A model generated the notes under the pieces. It was given only the letters and a program-made list of their open reading frames with translations. It had not been told where the DNA came from and searched no databases. From positions 64,001 through 128,000 of IMG/VR virus record IMGVR_UViG_3300031999_000001: a DNA stretch of 64,000 nucleotides; one strand, given 5' to 3'. The stretch is from a virus. The first letter of the stretch is position 1. Each line of letters starts with the position of its first letter. The translations under genes were made by a program, and so were the position numbers. Shown here piece after piece: positions 16,701 through 26,500 of this stretch.

Positions 16701-19670
16701 ACCATCACCATCTTCTGCAATAATTTCACCAGTTAAATCAAATTCATTAATATCTGAAAAATCCGACTCATTTGAATATCTTTTTGCATCTTCAAATGTT
16801 TTTGTTACCCAGACAATATCACGAGCATTATATTTATCAAGTTCAGCTAATTTTTCCTCAGTAATATGTGCAAAATCACCCACATTTCCCAATTCATCTC
16901 TTTCAAATCTTACCACATCACCAGCAGTTGTATTACGTGAATTACTAAAATTAGAATCCACACGATATGCTTTTTCACTAAATTGTTTATTCTCACGTTC
17001 AGTTACTTCATTAATAACTTTTTCAACAATTTTTTTCAAATCCAAATTATTAATATCACCTTGATTGCATGCAACACTGGTATTGCCCAATCCACCCAAT
17101 CTACATTTCTTTTTTACTGTAACAGTTTGTGCACCGGGCATATATGATAACTTTCTTTCAGTCATAATATATTCATCTTGTGTTGCATCACTAACATAAT
17201 TATATTCTAAATCTTCATTAGTTGGTGGAACATTATTATCAGTAATTGGTGATGTATCATTTTGATTATATGGTGGAAATTCATCCTGACCAATTGCATT
17301 ATCAGTTGAATATCTGGAACTTCCATCTTCTTCAATTTCTACTTTTTGTGGTTCTTGAAATTGTGTTGATGTTAAATCACCAAATCCAATATCAAAAAAA
17401 CCCAAATTACCGTTTTTTTTATACCCTAAATTTGATGTATTAATATAATCCATGCTTTCAATACCATACTTATGTACTTCGTCAGCAATACCTAATAATC
17501 CATAATAAAATTTAGCATCTTCTGGATTTTTTGACATGTATCTATCAATTACGGATTTCTTATCATCATATTCTCCTTGCACATAATCATCAAGAATATG
17601 ATTAAAATCCAAACCTAATATATTTTCAAATGCATAATCTAATCTATCAACAATTCTGTCAAAATACGGCTCGTTTATTTTTAATTTTTCAACAATAATT
17701 ACGTATGATTCAGGAATTGTAGAACCAGATTTTGGATTTATTTGATATATTTCATATATATTGGCAAGATGTTTTAATTCTTTTCCTCTTATTTTTAAAC
17801 CTTCAACTGCCTCACTTTTATCTGAAGTTACTTTCATTATCAAATCATTACCAATATTATATGCAAAACCATGAGTACCCTGACCAGCATATTTCATGTG
17901 TTTATATTGATTTATTTGAACAATTTTACTTCCAATTCTATCGGCAGTTTGTCTATCAAAATTTTCTAAAATATTTTCTTTACCTTCAGGTAAATATATA
18001 ATATTTTTTGATTCAATTGATGGTTCTTCAGCACCATACCCACCAATATCAAAAAATTTTAATACACCATCTTTATATCCTAAATTTGATGGATTACCGT
18101 AATCCCATGATTTAATACCATATTGTATTAATTCTTGAGATATATTGATTATGCCAATAAAATAATTATATGTTTTATTTCTGTCTTCAGTTGTAATATT
18201 AGCTTCTGAATTGTCAATTAGTATATGATTTGCAATATCAATTAATTCCTGATATTCTATTTTACGTTTTCGCATTTTAATATAAACACTTGTAATATCC
18301 AAACCATTTGGTAATATCGTATCAAAAATATTTTCATATTTATGAAATTCAGATATTGGCTTATCAACAACATTTTCTTGAAGTATTGCAAAAAATGTTA
18401 AATTTTTTTCGGTATCAACAATTTTATAAATTGAATATATTTTAGCAAGATATTTTGGATTTTCTCTTAATATTTTAACCCCAGCATCTGCTTCACTAAC
18501 ATCTGCAGTTATTTTTAATATTGTATTATTATTAATAGTAAATGCATGACCATTTGAACCACCCGCTAAATGTTGTGGTTGACCTAAATTTATTTTAAGG
18601 GCAAGTTCATTTGCCAATTCAATTGAATAATTTATGTCATCTAATGAAAATGGGCGTACTTTAGGAATTTCATTTTCATTTATTTCATATTCTTCTTTAA
18701 TTAAACGTTCTCTATCATATGCGTTTTGAGAAATTAAATATTCCTGAAGACTTAATAAGTTATTATAAAATTGTTTTTTATTATTAACATGTTTAAATGT
18801 TTCTTTAAGATTATTCACACATTCATGAAAAAGGTCTATAACATATGGCATACTTGGTAATGGTTTTGTTGGATATTTATCTCTATCAAGTACAAATGAA
18901 ATAAAATCTTCATTTATAACACCTTCACCATCACCAACACCATAAGGAATTATTGCCCACATTCCATGTCTTATTTCACCAGTATCACCAATATCAGAAA
19001 GTATATCATCATTGCCATCAGCACAATCATATAATTCATATAATTCATATTTTTTCTTTCTATCGGGGGAATAATGTGTATCGTACACATCTTTAGTTAA
19101 TCCATAATCGGTTAATACAACAGATGGAATACCACCACGAATTACTTCGCCATAAGTGCTTATTCTATTTAAATCACCGGGGGTTTGACTATAATCCATC
19201 AAAAAATTAGCAATTCTTTGTGTGAATTCTTCATCATTATCCAATTTTTCTTTTATATCTGGCTCAATACTAAAAAAACCTTTATGACCATGATTTTCTT
19301 CATAAAAATTTTTTAAATATGCATAAACATCCCAAATTTTAAAACCAGTTATTTCACCAAATCTTTTTTCGGTTATTTTTTTTGCCTTTTCTGCAACAAG
19401 CCAAGTACTATCATCAGCAGATTCATAAATATTTGTTAAAATATCGTCATAATCTTTATATCTTGCAGCCTGTTCTTCTACCTCATTTTGTGCAATACCT
19501 TTTTGATTTTTTGCTAATTTAAAAACTTTAATACCATCAATATCATATGCAATTCTACCACTACCAGTACCAATTTTTCGTAAATTTTGATTAGCATAAT
19601 CAATTTTTTTCCTAAATGATTGTATTTTACGAAATTCATTTAAGAATTTTAAGAAATCATTATAAGTCAT
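13755..19670 (-). CDS. Giant multidomain protein: kinase-like x3, tRNA nucleotidyltransferase, 2H phosphoesterase
   Basis: 1971 residues in one frame. Three kinase-like repeats are seen at about 31-195, 365-546 and 594-765. Each has a Gly-rich loop (GTGSGRIAY, AGGSNGHAF, AGQGTHGFAY), a following Lys and an LxxIY strand; the last two also have SNLGYK...FFDIG, resembling the catalytic Asn and DxG. Residues 900-1000 look weakly like an ADP-ribosyltransferase fold. LHEKLERHLMKYY (1228-1240) resembles a metal-site helix. Residues 1327-1680 are a class II CCA/poly(A) polymerase: GGVVRDLI, DID (D1348, D1350), RRDAKMNAMAIN, DDPLRMIRMISFASRFGF. Residues 1745-1860 are a 2H phosphoesterase (H1751-L-S1753, H1829-I-T1831). 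It plausibly removes cyclic phosphate and rebuilds RNA 3' ends. Confidence 0.75.
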   Translation of the reverse strand: MTYNDFLKFLNEFRKIQSFRKKIDYANQNLRKIGTGSGRIAYDIDGIKVFKLAKNQKGIAQNEVEEQAARYKDYDDILTNIYESADDSTWLVAEKAKKITEKRFGEITGFKIWDVYAYLKNFYEENHGHKGFFSIEPDIKEKLDNDEEFTQRIANFLMDYSQTPGDLNRISTYGEVIRGGIPSVVLTDYGLTKDVYDTHYSPDRKKKYELYELYDCADGNDDILSDIGDTGEIRHGMWAIIPYGVGDGEGVINEDFISFVLDRDKYPTKPLPSMPYVIDLFHECVNNLKETFKHVNNKKQFYNNLLSLQEYLISQNAYDRERLIKEEYEINENEIPKVRPFSLDDINYSIELANELALKINLGQPQHLAGGSNGHAFTINNNTILKITADVSEADAGVKILRENPKYLAKIYSIYKIVDTEKNLTFFAILQENVVDKPISEFHKYENIFDTILPNGLDITSVYIKMRKRKIEYQELIDIANHILIDNSEANITTEDRNKTYNYFIGIINISQELIQYGIKSWDYGNPSNLGYKDGVLKFFDIGGYGAEEPSIESKNIIYLPEGKENILENFDRQTADRIGSKIVQINQYKHMKYAGQGTHGFAYNIGNDLIMKVTSDKSEAVEGLKIRGKELKHLANIYEIYQINPKSGSTIPESYVIIVEKLKINEPYFDRIVDRLDYAFENILGLDFNHILDDYVQGEYDDKKSVIDRYMSKNPEDAKFYYGLLGIADEVHKYGIESMDYINTSNLGYKKNGNLGFFDIGFGDLTSTQFQEPQKVEIEEDGSSRYSTDNAIGQDEFPPYNQNDTSPITDNNVPPTNEDLEYNYVSDATQDEYIMTERKLSYMPGAQTVTVKKKCRLGGLGNTSVACNQGDINNLDLKKIVEKVINEVTERENKQFSEKAYRVDSNFSNSRNTTAGDVVRFERDELGNVGDFAHITEEKLAELDKYNARDIVWVTKTFEDAKRYSNESDFSDINEFDLTGEIIAEDGDGGYLVLIKRNVISEEIDASEAYTEEGTLKAVLEGRKDVAMVILTPRLRDIVIEAGLGLIKIEQSHHDLNMHLVYRNKDKAEKLYQIIKKHGGYLQDNTPEEAREIGKLLDYSDASIEKFINKRYGNKVPVMPEKSSDDYNDLAEQETAVDFKKQIAKDAITHSLNKVLIRKENDFKIIAVNGDAVKDSGFIKFVDGGHYYVDAKNPESEQQYAKNIPEDEIWIDDVFLVKPNDIEGDILHEKLERHLMKYYDFSYDKAHEIANKAETIFRQKVKEGTGRNIANAIFNVFVRKFTKPNVNIDEANVILNNINEAKLILNNFITILKQKQFIQSLINDLKSDVYVVGGVVRDLILNKPNKDIDLVVGKVPIDTLISHLQKFGKIDVVGKSFGVLKFIDKDGTDYDIALPRKEQPTGEGGYRGFDVQSDENLPIEDELIRRDAKMNAMAINLNTGKFIDPLGGLEDIKNKEISAANPEAFSDDPLRMIRMISFASRFGFTIEPETMKMIKDNASRIKEISPERILTEFDKIVKKSNKLSGAILLKQTGLRREIFGKDAGLLMGRNVWENAKTMGEFIWLLSNNLVDNPAEFYKNNLKGDIDTYKEIKALDMAFENGESTNSIEARSIAHNMYVTSQQSLQSKILPNIIQNGAQELIQGKYPKTVNELAINGNDLMELGLKDKAIGDMQKSLLLKIYANKIKNNREDLLNLVNQNSDVLNERTSERTEYGCLMLFFDILNWNKITSVIDKNDIYDKEGYGIETEPHLSILYGFHYEVTADDVFKLFKENMQLKPIDVHVTGISVFRNPEFDVVKFDINSKELTKLNGIMRQLPNTTSFPIYHPHITIGYVKSGSGKKYIKLFEKERVIRGTKLVFSTKGQRGDEGEKLMLNKKNILKEYNEIQYEKYLVNGKSVGINFFIKKYDKWNNQGGKPGYPDPSKESVLEFFQNNYEDFSHDEKLKQTLLWALTDREVLNEKGTITKGATA

Positions 19671-19694
19671 ATTTTGAATATTTTATGATATAAT

Positions 19695-19703
19695 CATAAA
19701 TAC
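19695..19703 (-). promoter_or_regulatory. GTATTTATG box (variant)
   Basis: One-base variant of the recurring motif, 24 nt before the ATG of the 1971-residue gene. Confidence 0.4.
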
Positions 19704-19742
19704 AAACTTAACCATAAAAATTAAAGTGATACTATGCAATTA

Positions 19743-20396
19743 TTATTGCGCTTTGTTTTGTTTCGCCTTCGCCTGAATTTCACGAATAGTTTCGTACACC
19801 AACGTTTTTATTAAATCTCTATTTTCATGTAAAACTTCTTTTATTCTTTCAACAGCATACATTTCAAGAATTGTGCTTTTTATGGCTTCTTCAACAACAA
19901 GACCAAAATTATCAATAAGATAATTATCCACAATTTTTTTAACATTTTCAACTAAATAACCTTCATTTAAATTAATTGGCATGCCAGTAGTTGTTTTTGG
20001 TTGTTGCGGTAATGTTTTTGATGTTATATGTTCTTGCATTGATTCTGCCAATGTTTGTTTTCTTTTTCTTTCAAGATCATGGAATAATTGTTCATCTCTT
20101 TCGGGTGACATATCTTCTTTAATTACAGGTGCTTGTGATGTTAAAGCAATTTCACTTACATCATGTTTTACAGGTTCGCCATGTTTGACAGCAACTTTAT
20201 TTTCAACTAATTTAATTAATTTTGTTGAAGGTGTTTCAACACCAGTATTACGTGATTTTAATAATCCATGTAAAAATGCATCTCTTGGTGCAATATCAGT
20301 ACCAACATTTTCTCCCAACGATGATTGTATTATGTTTTTTTGTTTTTTACGACTATCAATTTCACTTTTAAGTTTATTTAAATCAGGTTTAATCAT
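19743..20396 (-). CDS. Hypothetical protein, mostly helical
   Basis: 217 residues. N-terminal KLKSEIDSRKKQKNIIQSSL is coiled coil. The middle is Pro/Thr/Lys-rich and likely disordered. The C-terminal helical segment (NVKKIVDNYLIDNFGLVVEE then AIKSTILEMYAVERIKEVLH) may mediate assembly. No catalytic motif. A GTATTTATA box sits 23 nt upstream. Possibly a virion-internal or scaffold protein; not recognised. Confidence 0.45.
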   Translation of the reverse strand: MIKPDLNKLKSEIDSRKKQKNIIQSSLGENVGTDIAPRDAFLHGLLKSRNTGVETPSTKLIKLVENKVAVKHGEPVKHDVSEIALTSQAPVIKEDMSPERDEQLFHDLERKRKQTLAESMQEHITSKTLPQQPKTTTGMPINLNEGYLVENVKKIVDNYLIDNFGLVVEEAIKSTILEMYAVERIKEVLHENRDLIKTLVYETIREIQAKAKQNKAQ

Positions 20397-20419
20397 TTTT
20401 ATAAAATTTTATTATTTTT

Positions 20420-20428
20420 TATAAATAC
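20420..20428 (-). promoter_or_regulatory. GTATTTATA box
   Basis: Exact motif copy, 23 nt upstream of the gene at 19743-20396. Confidence 0.5.
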
Positions 20429-20432
20429 TTGG

Positions 20433-21329
20433 TTATTTGAAAAAAGTCTTTCTTTCAATAGGAATATTTGTAATATTTTCTTTCATCATTTGTTCTTTTT
20501 TTATTACAGGTTCTTTTTTCATTCCAGCTTCTTTACGTTGTTTAAAGAATTTATCTTTTTCTGGTTCTGATTTTATTGGTTTAACTAAGGTATCAAAAAG
20601 ATTAGTTAATGTACCAACAATTGATTCTGGTGGAATTTTATCTTTATTTATAACATCAACTAATTCAAATTCATTATTATCATTAATTGCAACCAAATAT
20701 CTACTACGTGCCGTTTTCATTACTCGTGATGCAATATTATATAGTTTATTAATATCTTGGGCAGTTGCTTTCCTGTTATTTTTATTTGCATCATAAAATC
20801 TTTTCCATTTTGATGTTTGTGTATCAAATGCGGATACTTTTTGTGCAACAACATTTGGTTTACCGATACTATCCATGCCTTTTGTTTGTACCATTTTTTC
20901 TGGTGTTCTGGTAACTGCAGCAATTGGATTAGGTATATCTTCATCGGTGTCTTTATATGAATCAGGTAATAAAACTTTACCTTCTTTATCAACAAATTTT
21001 TTACCTGTTGGATATATTGATGCTATTTTATCAACACGAAATAATCTCCACATTGGAATAGGTTTTCTAATAGCACCACTATCACTTTTACCCCTATCCT
21101 GCCATGCTCTTAATACTAAATTTCCACTGGTTGCATGATTACCCAAAACAAACGGTTTTATTGTCCGATAACCTTTCTTTATTGATTTATCACCAGCATA
21201 ATAAATATAAATGTATTCATGATTTTGAATAGCATCAACAATATCATTATTATCAACAGCTTCTGTTATAAGATTATAATGACGAAAATTTTTAATATTA
21301 TCAATTAATATTTTGACTTCGGTTAACAT
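20433..21329 (-). CDS. WYL-like domain protein
   Basis: 298 residues. Residues about 30-125 follow the WYL pattern: AIQNHEYIYIYYAGDKSIKK, then GYRTIKPFVLGNHATSGNLV, LRAWQD and WRLFRVDKIASI. WYL domains bind ligands or nucleic acids and occur in bacterial regulators and phage-defence proteins. Here no helix-turn-helix precedes it. The C-terminal half is Lys-rich and probably disordered, with a helix YNIASRVMKTARSRYLVAIN. It abuts the 79-residue gene upstream (shared base 21329). A regulatory or virion-associated role is possible; the WYL call rests on pattern only. Confidence 0.55.
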   Translation of the reverse strand: MLTEVKILIDNIKNFRHYNLITEAVDNNDIVDAIQNHEYIYIYYAGDKSIKKGYRTIKPFVLGNHATSGNLVLRAWQDRGKSDSGAIRKPIPMWRLFRVDKIASIYPTGKKFVDKEGKVLLPDSYKDTDEDIPNPIAAVTRTPEKMVQTKGMDSIGKPNVVAQKVSAFDTQTSKWKRFYDANKNNRKATAQDINKLYNIASRVMKTARSRYLVAINDNNEFELVDVINKDKIPPESIVGTLTNLFDTLVKPIKSEPEKDKFFKQRKEAGMKKEPVIKKEQMMKENITNIPIERKTFFK

Positions 21330-21568
21330 TATGCGGTAGCATCATTATATTCTCTATTTTTATTGAATTTGTTTTTAGCAACTAATTTTTCTTTTTGTTT
21401 AATGTCAGTAAGACTACCAATCTGACCATTAACTTCACCTTTACCATTTTCATCGCCAGTTGATAATGCATCTGCATGTCCAACATTATATTGGTCATTA
21501 TTGTCATAATCATTTCTTGCAATGTTTACTTTTCTGAAAGGTAAACTAACATCTTCTAATCTGCTCAT
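21329..21568 (-). CDS. Small polar protein, unknown
   Basis: 79 residues, highly charged, Gly/Asp/Asn-rich and probably disordered (DNNDQYNVGHADALSTGDEN). It overlaps the next start by one base, so the downstream WYL-like gene is probably coupled to it. A box variant lies 32 nt upstream. No function recognised. Confidence 0.45.
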   Translation of the reverse strand: MSRLEDVSLPFRKVNIARNDYDNNDQYNVGHADALSTGDENGKGEVNGQIGSLTDIKQKEKLVAKNKFNKNREYNDATA

Positions 21569-21600
21569 TTTTTTAAATTTTAATTTTTCTTGTTATTTAT

Positions 21601-21609
21601 AATAAATAC
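21601..21609 (-). promoter_or_regulatory. GTATTTATT box (variant)
   Basis: One-base variant of the motif, 32 nt before the start of the 79-residue gene. Confidence 0.35.
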
Positions 21610-21691
21610 CCATCTATAATTTAATATTTAATATGGTATTAATATTTTTCAAATTAGTATATTTAATTCTTAAAGGCAATCCTTTTTCATC

Positions 21692-22576
21692 TTAATATGG
21701 TTTAAACACTAAATTGATATAATCAATAAGATTTGGTACTGTATCTAAAAATTCCATTTCATTTACATCAAACCAACCATAATTTGTATTTTCTTTATTA
21801 AGTGTTACATCAGTTGATTCACCAGTATATCTGCACGCAAAAATATGTTCAACACTATCTGGATTTCTTTGAATAACAACTTTTTCAATAAATTTATCAA
21901 TATCCAGACCAATTTCTTCCTTAATTTCTCTTTCACATGCTTTTTCAGGTTCTTCATCTTTTTCAATTGCACCACCAATTAACGACCATTTTGATGGCAT
22001 CCATTGTTTTGGATAATCAGACCTTTTCAATAAAAGAATTTTATTATCAGAATTTACAATTACTGCAAGTGTATTTTTTTTTAAATCATCGTAATTTTCA
22101 ATATTGAATTTTTTGTTTTTCTTATCTTCATTAATTATATTTAAAAGAATTTCACTATCAATTATTCTTATCATATGTCCAATACCTGTTTCATTATTAT
22201 ATTTTTCAATAAGTGCATTTAGTCTGGGTGTTTGATATGATTTCAATTCAGAATTGGGGTTATTTGTAATGTCTTGTTTAATTTCTTTTGATCTTTTAAC
22301 TGCATCTCTATCAGCATTTAATGTTCTATCAACAAAAGATTTCATTAAATCACCACCAGCAAGTACATATTGTGTTTTATCTTGAGTTTCTGGATTAAAA
22401 TAATCAAAAAAATTCTTAAGTCTCTTCATCGCCTGATAGGTGATTGCACCGTTTTTAAGCAGATAATTAGCACGTTTAAGACCATTTTCACCTGAACTCG
22501 ATGCTTTTGCTATCTCAATACCTTTAAGTATGTCTGAGGGTATCTTATATGTCTTATCTTTGAGATATTGGTTCAT
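21692..22576 (-). CDS. Nudix hydrolase with N-terminal extension
   Basis: 294 residues. The C-terminal 135 residues are a Nudix domain: NTLAVIVNSDNKILLLKRSD, then a complete Nudix box starting GGAIEKDEEPEKACER and continuing EIKEEIGL, which fits Gx5Ex7REUxEExGU. The N-terminal 150 residues are helical (SSGENGLKRANYLLKNGAIT, RLKNFFDYF), a module I associate with large-phage proteins. Nudix enzymes hydrolyse nucleoside diphosphates linked to another moiety. Candidates are a sanitising NTPase, ADP-ribose or NAD metabolism, and RNA-cap removal; the sequence does not choose between them. It sits between the WYL-like and acidic 284-residue genes. Confidence 0.75.
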   Translation of the reverse strand: MNQYLKDKTYKIPSDILKGIEIAKASSSGENGLKRANYLLKNGAITYQAMKRLKNFFDYFNPETQDKTQYVLAGGDLMKSFVDRTLNADRDAVKRSKEIKQDITNNPNSELKSYQTPRLNALIEKYNNETGIGHMIRIIDSEILLNIINEDKKNKKFNIENYDDLKKNTLAVIVNSDNKILLLKRSDYPKQWMPSKWSLIGGAIEKDEEPEKACEREIKEEIGLDIDKFIEKVVIQRNPDSVEHIFACRYTGESTDVTLNKENTNYGWFDVNEMEFLDTVPNLIDYINLVFKPY

Positions 22577-22624
22577 ATGTTTCTAAAATTTTATTAATAA
22601 ATTTTTCTTTAGTTAATTTTTTCA

Positions 22625-23479
22625 TTATTTTCTTTCTAATAGATTAACCAACTTATCAATATCTTTTTTATCTAATTTATTAATCAACCCCGCAATTTTT
22701 TCAAGTTTTTTTTCTCGTACTTCCTTATCCTCAGTTTTATTTGACATTTCATCTTCTGACTTCTTATCAACAATTTTGTCTTCAACAACACTTATTTCAT
22801 TAAGTGAACTATCCACTAAATAAAATTCAGGATATTTCTTTTTAAAGTAATCAATAATCATATTTTCTGGAACAGCAAGACCCCACCAATCAGGAAATTT
22901 AACATCCCATTTATTATCAACACCGCTTAATCTACCATTATCATCAAAATTAAATGTAATATTGAATAAATTATTCTTAGTGCTTTTAAATGTCAATGGT
23001 TTTTTTAATGAAAAGTTTTCATCAATATTTTCTTGGGGTTCTTTAAATGCGTTTTCAAAATGTTTTTCTACTATTTTAATCATTTTTTTTGCACATTCAA
23101 AATTCTTTTCTTTTTTATCATCAGGTTGACTATCAAAATCTTTTTCAGATATTATCCTAAAATCTGATTTTAATTTATTTGGATTTCTATAATAATATTC
23201 CAAAATTTCCATATATCTATCATATGCCAAATGTGCTAAGTCATTAAGAAGTTCTGTTTGGCTTTGATTTTCCTTGCCTTCAAAGAAAGGTAAAAGTGTG
23301 AAGCCAAAACGACCCAGCATGTCGTATCTAAATGGCTGCATTCCAATCTTTGCATTATAATCTGTGGTATTTGATGCTTGTGATTCCAAATCACTACCTG
23401 ATGTCGGCACATCATTTTTACCAATTAATTCACCGTTTGAATCTATAATTTCTAATAATTCTTTCTTTTTTATTTTCAT
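22625..23479 (-). CDS. Hypothetical protein with charged C-terminus
   Basis: 284 residues. The N-terminal region (GMQPFRYDMLGRFGFTLLPF, LAHLAYDRYMEILEYYYRNP) is helical. The middle has VKFPDWWGLAVPENMIIDYF. The last 60 residues are a Lys/Glu-rich coiled coil ending KLDKKDIDKLVNLLERK. No catalytic motif. A GTATTTATA box lies 16 nt upstream, so it starts a transcript distinct from the polymerase. Function not recognised. Confidence 0.5.
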   Translation of the reverse strand: MKIKKKELLEIIDSNGELIGKNDVPTSGSDLESQASNTTDYNAKIGMQPFRYDMLGRFGFTLLPFFEGKENQSQTELLNDLAHLAYDRYMEILEYYYRNPNKLKSDFRIISEKDFDSQPDDKKEKNFECAKKMIKIVEKHFENAFKEPQENIDENFSLKKPLTFKSTKNNLFNITFNFDDNGRLSGVDNKWDVKFPDWWGLAVPENMIIDYFKKKYPEFYLVDSSLNEISVVEDKIVDKKSEDEMSNKTEDKEVREKKLEKIAGLINKLDKKDIDKLVNLLERK

Positions 23480-23495
23480 GATAGCATATTTTTTA

Positions 23496-23504
23496 TATAA
23501 ATAC
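23496..23504 (-). promoter_or_regulatory. GTATTTATA box
   Basis: Exact motif copy, 16 nt before the ATG of the 284-residue gene. Confidence 0.5.
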
Positions 23505-23535
23505 TAATTATTATCAATATGCACGATCAATATCA

Positions 23536-26500
23536 TTAATCAATATCATCAATATCAAGACCCATATATTCGGCAATCTCATCTTCTTCAATTCCTTCTA
23601 TTTGTTTGATATACATATCAAGAGTATTACTTGCCATTTCTTCACTTTCAAATAGTTCTTCCATTGTTATTTCATCTGCAATTTTAAAACGTTTTTTAAA
23701 CCTGTCAAAATATTTTATTCTTTTGATTTTTAATATTTCCAAATACCTATCCCTTTCGGTTTTATTTGATAATGTTATTTCCAATTCTTTGATTTTCTGA
23801 GCTTCTTCTTCTCTTTTTCTATCAAATTCCAATTCAATTTCACTTTTGGGAATATTTACATTTTCTCTAATTATTTCAAAAAATACACCATTGAATAATC
23901 CAACATTATATTCACCACCATTTTTAATTAAAACTAAATCATTTTCTTTATATTCATCATTTATTGATTTAATTCTTGGTTTATTTTTTGCTGTCATTAA
24001 TTCATTTAAATATGTTAAAGCATTATTATATATTTCATAATAAATTTTATTATCATCATACATTTTAAATCCATCCCATACTTTTCTTGGGTCATATCCT
24101 GTTTTATTCCAAAAATCAACTTCAGGTTTTTCTAAGTACATTGATTCATCAAAATCATCCAAATCAAAATTCTTTAATTCTAATTGGAATGAAGCAAAAT
24201 TCGCTTGTTCAAATTTCATTTCTTTGGTTTTTTTATCTTTAATAGTTTTTGATAAAATCTTTTTAGCGATATCTGGTTCAAACCCAACTAAAAGTGTCAT
24301 AACTCTTTTATTAAAAGCATCTAAATATTTCACAGCATTATATTTACCAATCATATTTGGATTTTCTTGCAAATCTTCAGCATTGATTAATGTTGCACAA
24401 AACCTATTTTTACCTGTTTCAACATCTTTAATTGTAGCTGAATTACCTTCTGATTTTTTTGTACCAGTATTAACATAATAAACAACACTGTCAAGTTCAG
24501 GTTCTGGTGGCATATAATTAATAACTAATTTCATTTTATCATCATCGCTTAGTTTTTCTTCAGATTTTGTAAATCCTAAATTTGCTTTATGTTTTTCAAA
24601 AAGTTCATTTGCAATTTTTTGTCTTTTTTCAATTAATAATTCCATATATGCCTGTTTTCCCTTTTTATGACCATTTTTATCCTTACCTCTTTTATTATAT
24701 GCGTTTATTGTTGTTTTTACTCTACTTTTACTTGCAATCTTTTTCAATGGAATACGTTCATAATAAAGATTTCCTGCATAGTCATTATAATAATCAAGAA
24801 ATTCCTTGCCTTTACCATGAAGAATTAAATCAAAACCCTTATCAATAAAATCTTCAATGTATTCAGGCATTATTTTTGATTTAATTGTATTACCTGTTAA
24901 TTTAATTTTTTCTTTCATTTCATCAGTTTTTTTATCTTTAACTAATGAAAGTGTTGCATAATTTATTCTTGCAAGATTTAGGCATGAAATTGATTCACCA
25001 TCATTGTCAATTGACATATATGGTGGTTTCATTTCTTCTTTATTATATTTTTCAATAAGTGCATTAATACCTGTTTTGCCATCATATTGCCACATGTCTT
25101 CAATTAATCCCTCATTTAATCCCTCAGTTATTCCCTTATCAGTAACACAAATTGTGGTCGTATTGGGTATTTTGAAATTAATACCATCAGTAACTGCAAG
25201 TAAAGGTATGCATCCAAATTTATTAAACCAATTAATTGCATGTCTTAAATGTAATCTGGCAGTACAGGTAATACGTGCAGCACAAACATTATCTGACCAA
25301 TTGAATGAAATATGTGAACCCAGAGCACCATATAATGAGTTGTTCAAAGTCTTTATAGGTAATTGTTTGATTTTGAACATTGAAATATCTGCAAACATAA
25401 ATTCATTATTAATGAATTTAACGTGCTTTTCTGGATCAATTTGTCTAAATAATGTTTTTTCTTCTTCATCCAATTTACTACTGTTTGCTAATTTCTTATA
25501 AATATTACGTGTTGTTGTTAAATATAACAATATCTTTTTCATAACACCAGTAATATCAAATATTGGAAATACATCTTCAGTTAACTGTATTGAAGGATAT
25601 AGACCAGCATAATCAATTTTTATTATTCTTTCAATATATCCAATTTTATATGTACGTGCCAAACCACCAGAGAACCTATTGTAAACATCTGGTGATGGAA
25701 TTGCCAAATCATTTTCATAACTCCATGCTGTCATAAGTAAATTCCAAATTCCCGCAGTACCTATTGTACAAATTCTTTGATAAGTTGTTGGAACGATTTT
25801 GGCTAACATGAATGATGATTGATTATATAATTCATCAATTTGTTCAGTTTCCCATAAGTCATCAAGAAGATATTGTTTTACAAGTTTTTTACCACCAATA
25901 AACGTAATTAAATTTTTTGGAAACGCTTCTGCTTTAAACCATGTAATAAATTCCTTACATTTATCAAGATAATTTTTTTTAGCGGAATTATATTCTTCAT
26001 TGGTAATATTACTTTTATTGGCTTGAAGTTTATATAAATTCCTTGCAACATCTTGAAATTCATTAGGTATTTGTATATAATTATTTTTTTCATCTACAAG
26101 AAAAATTTTATTTTCATAATAATATTTACCAATTGAATTATCTTCTCCTGCAATGTATGTTCTGTTTGGTCTTGCTATTTTTTCAAATTTTGCAATATAT
26201 TTTAATTTATTTTCTTTTATTTCACTATTAACTGCTGCCGTTCTTCTCACAGCATGTAAAATATCAATAACTGAATAACCCCACATATCAGTCCAAGTAT
26301 ATTTATCTGCAGTATTACCATATTTAACAGAAGTATTTGCTTTTCTTTTTAATTGAATCTTTTCTTTAAGTCCTGTCGGAACTTCGGATAAATTCATTTT
26401 TAAAAGTTTTGCTCTACCCAGAATAAATTCAAAGTCAAACATTTCTGAGTTAAATCCGGTAATAATTGCAGGACGTAAATGGTCAATTAAATTAAAGAAT

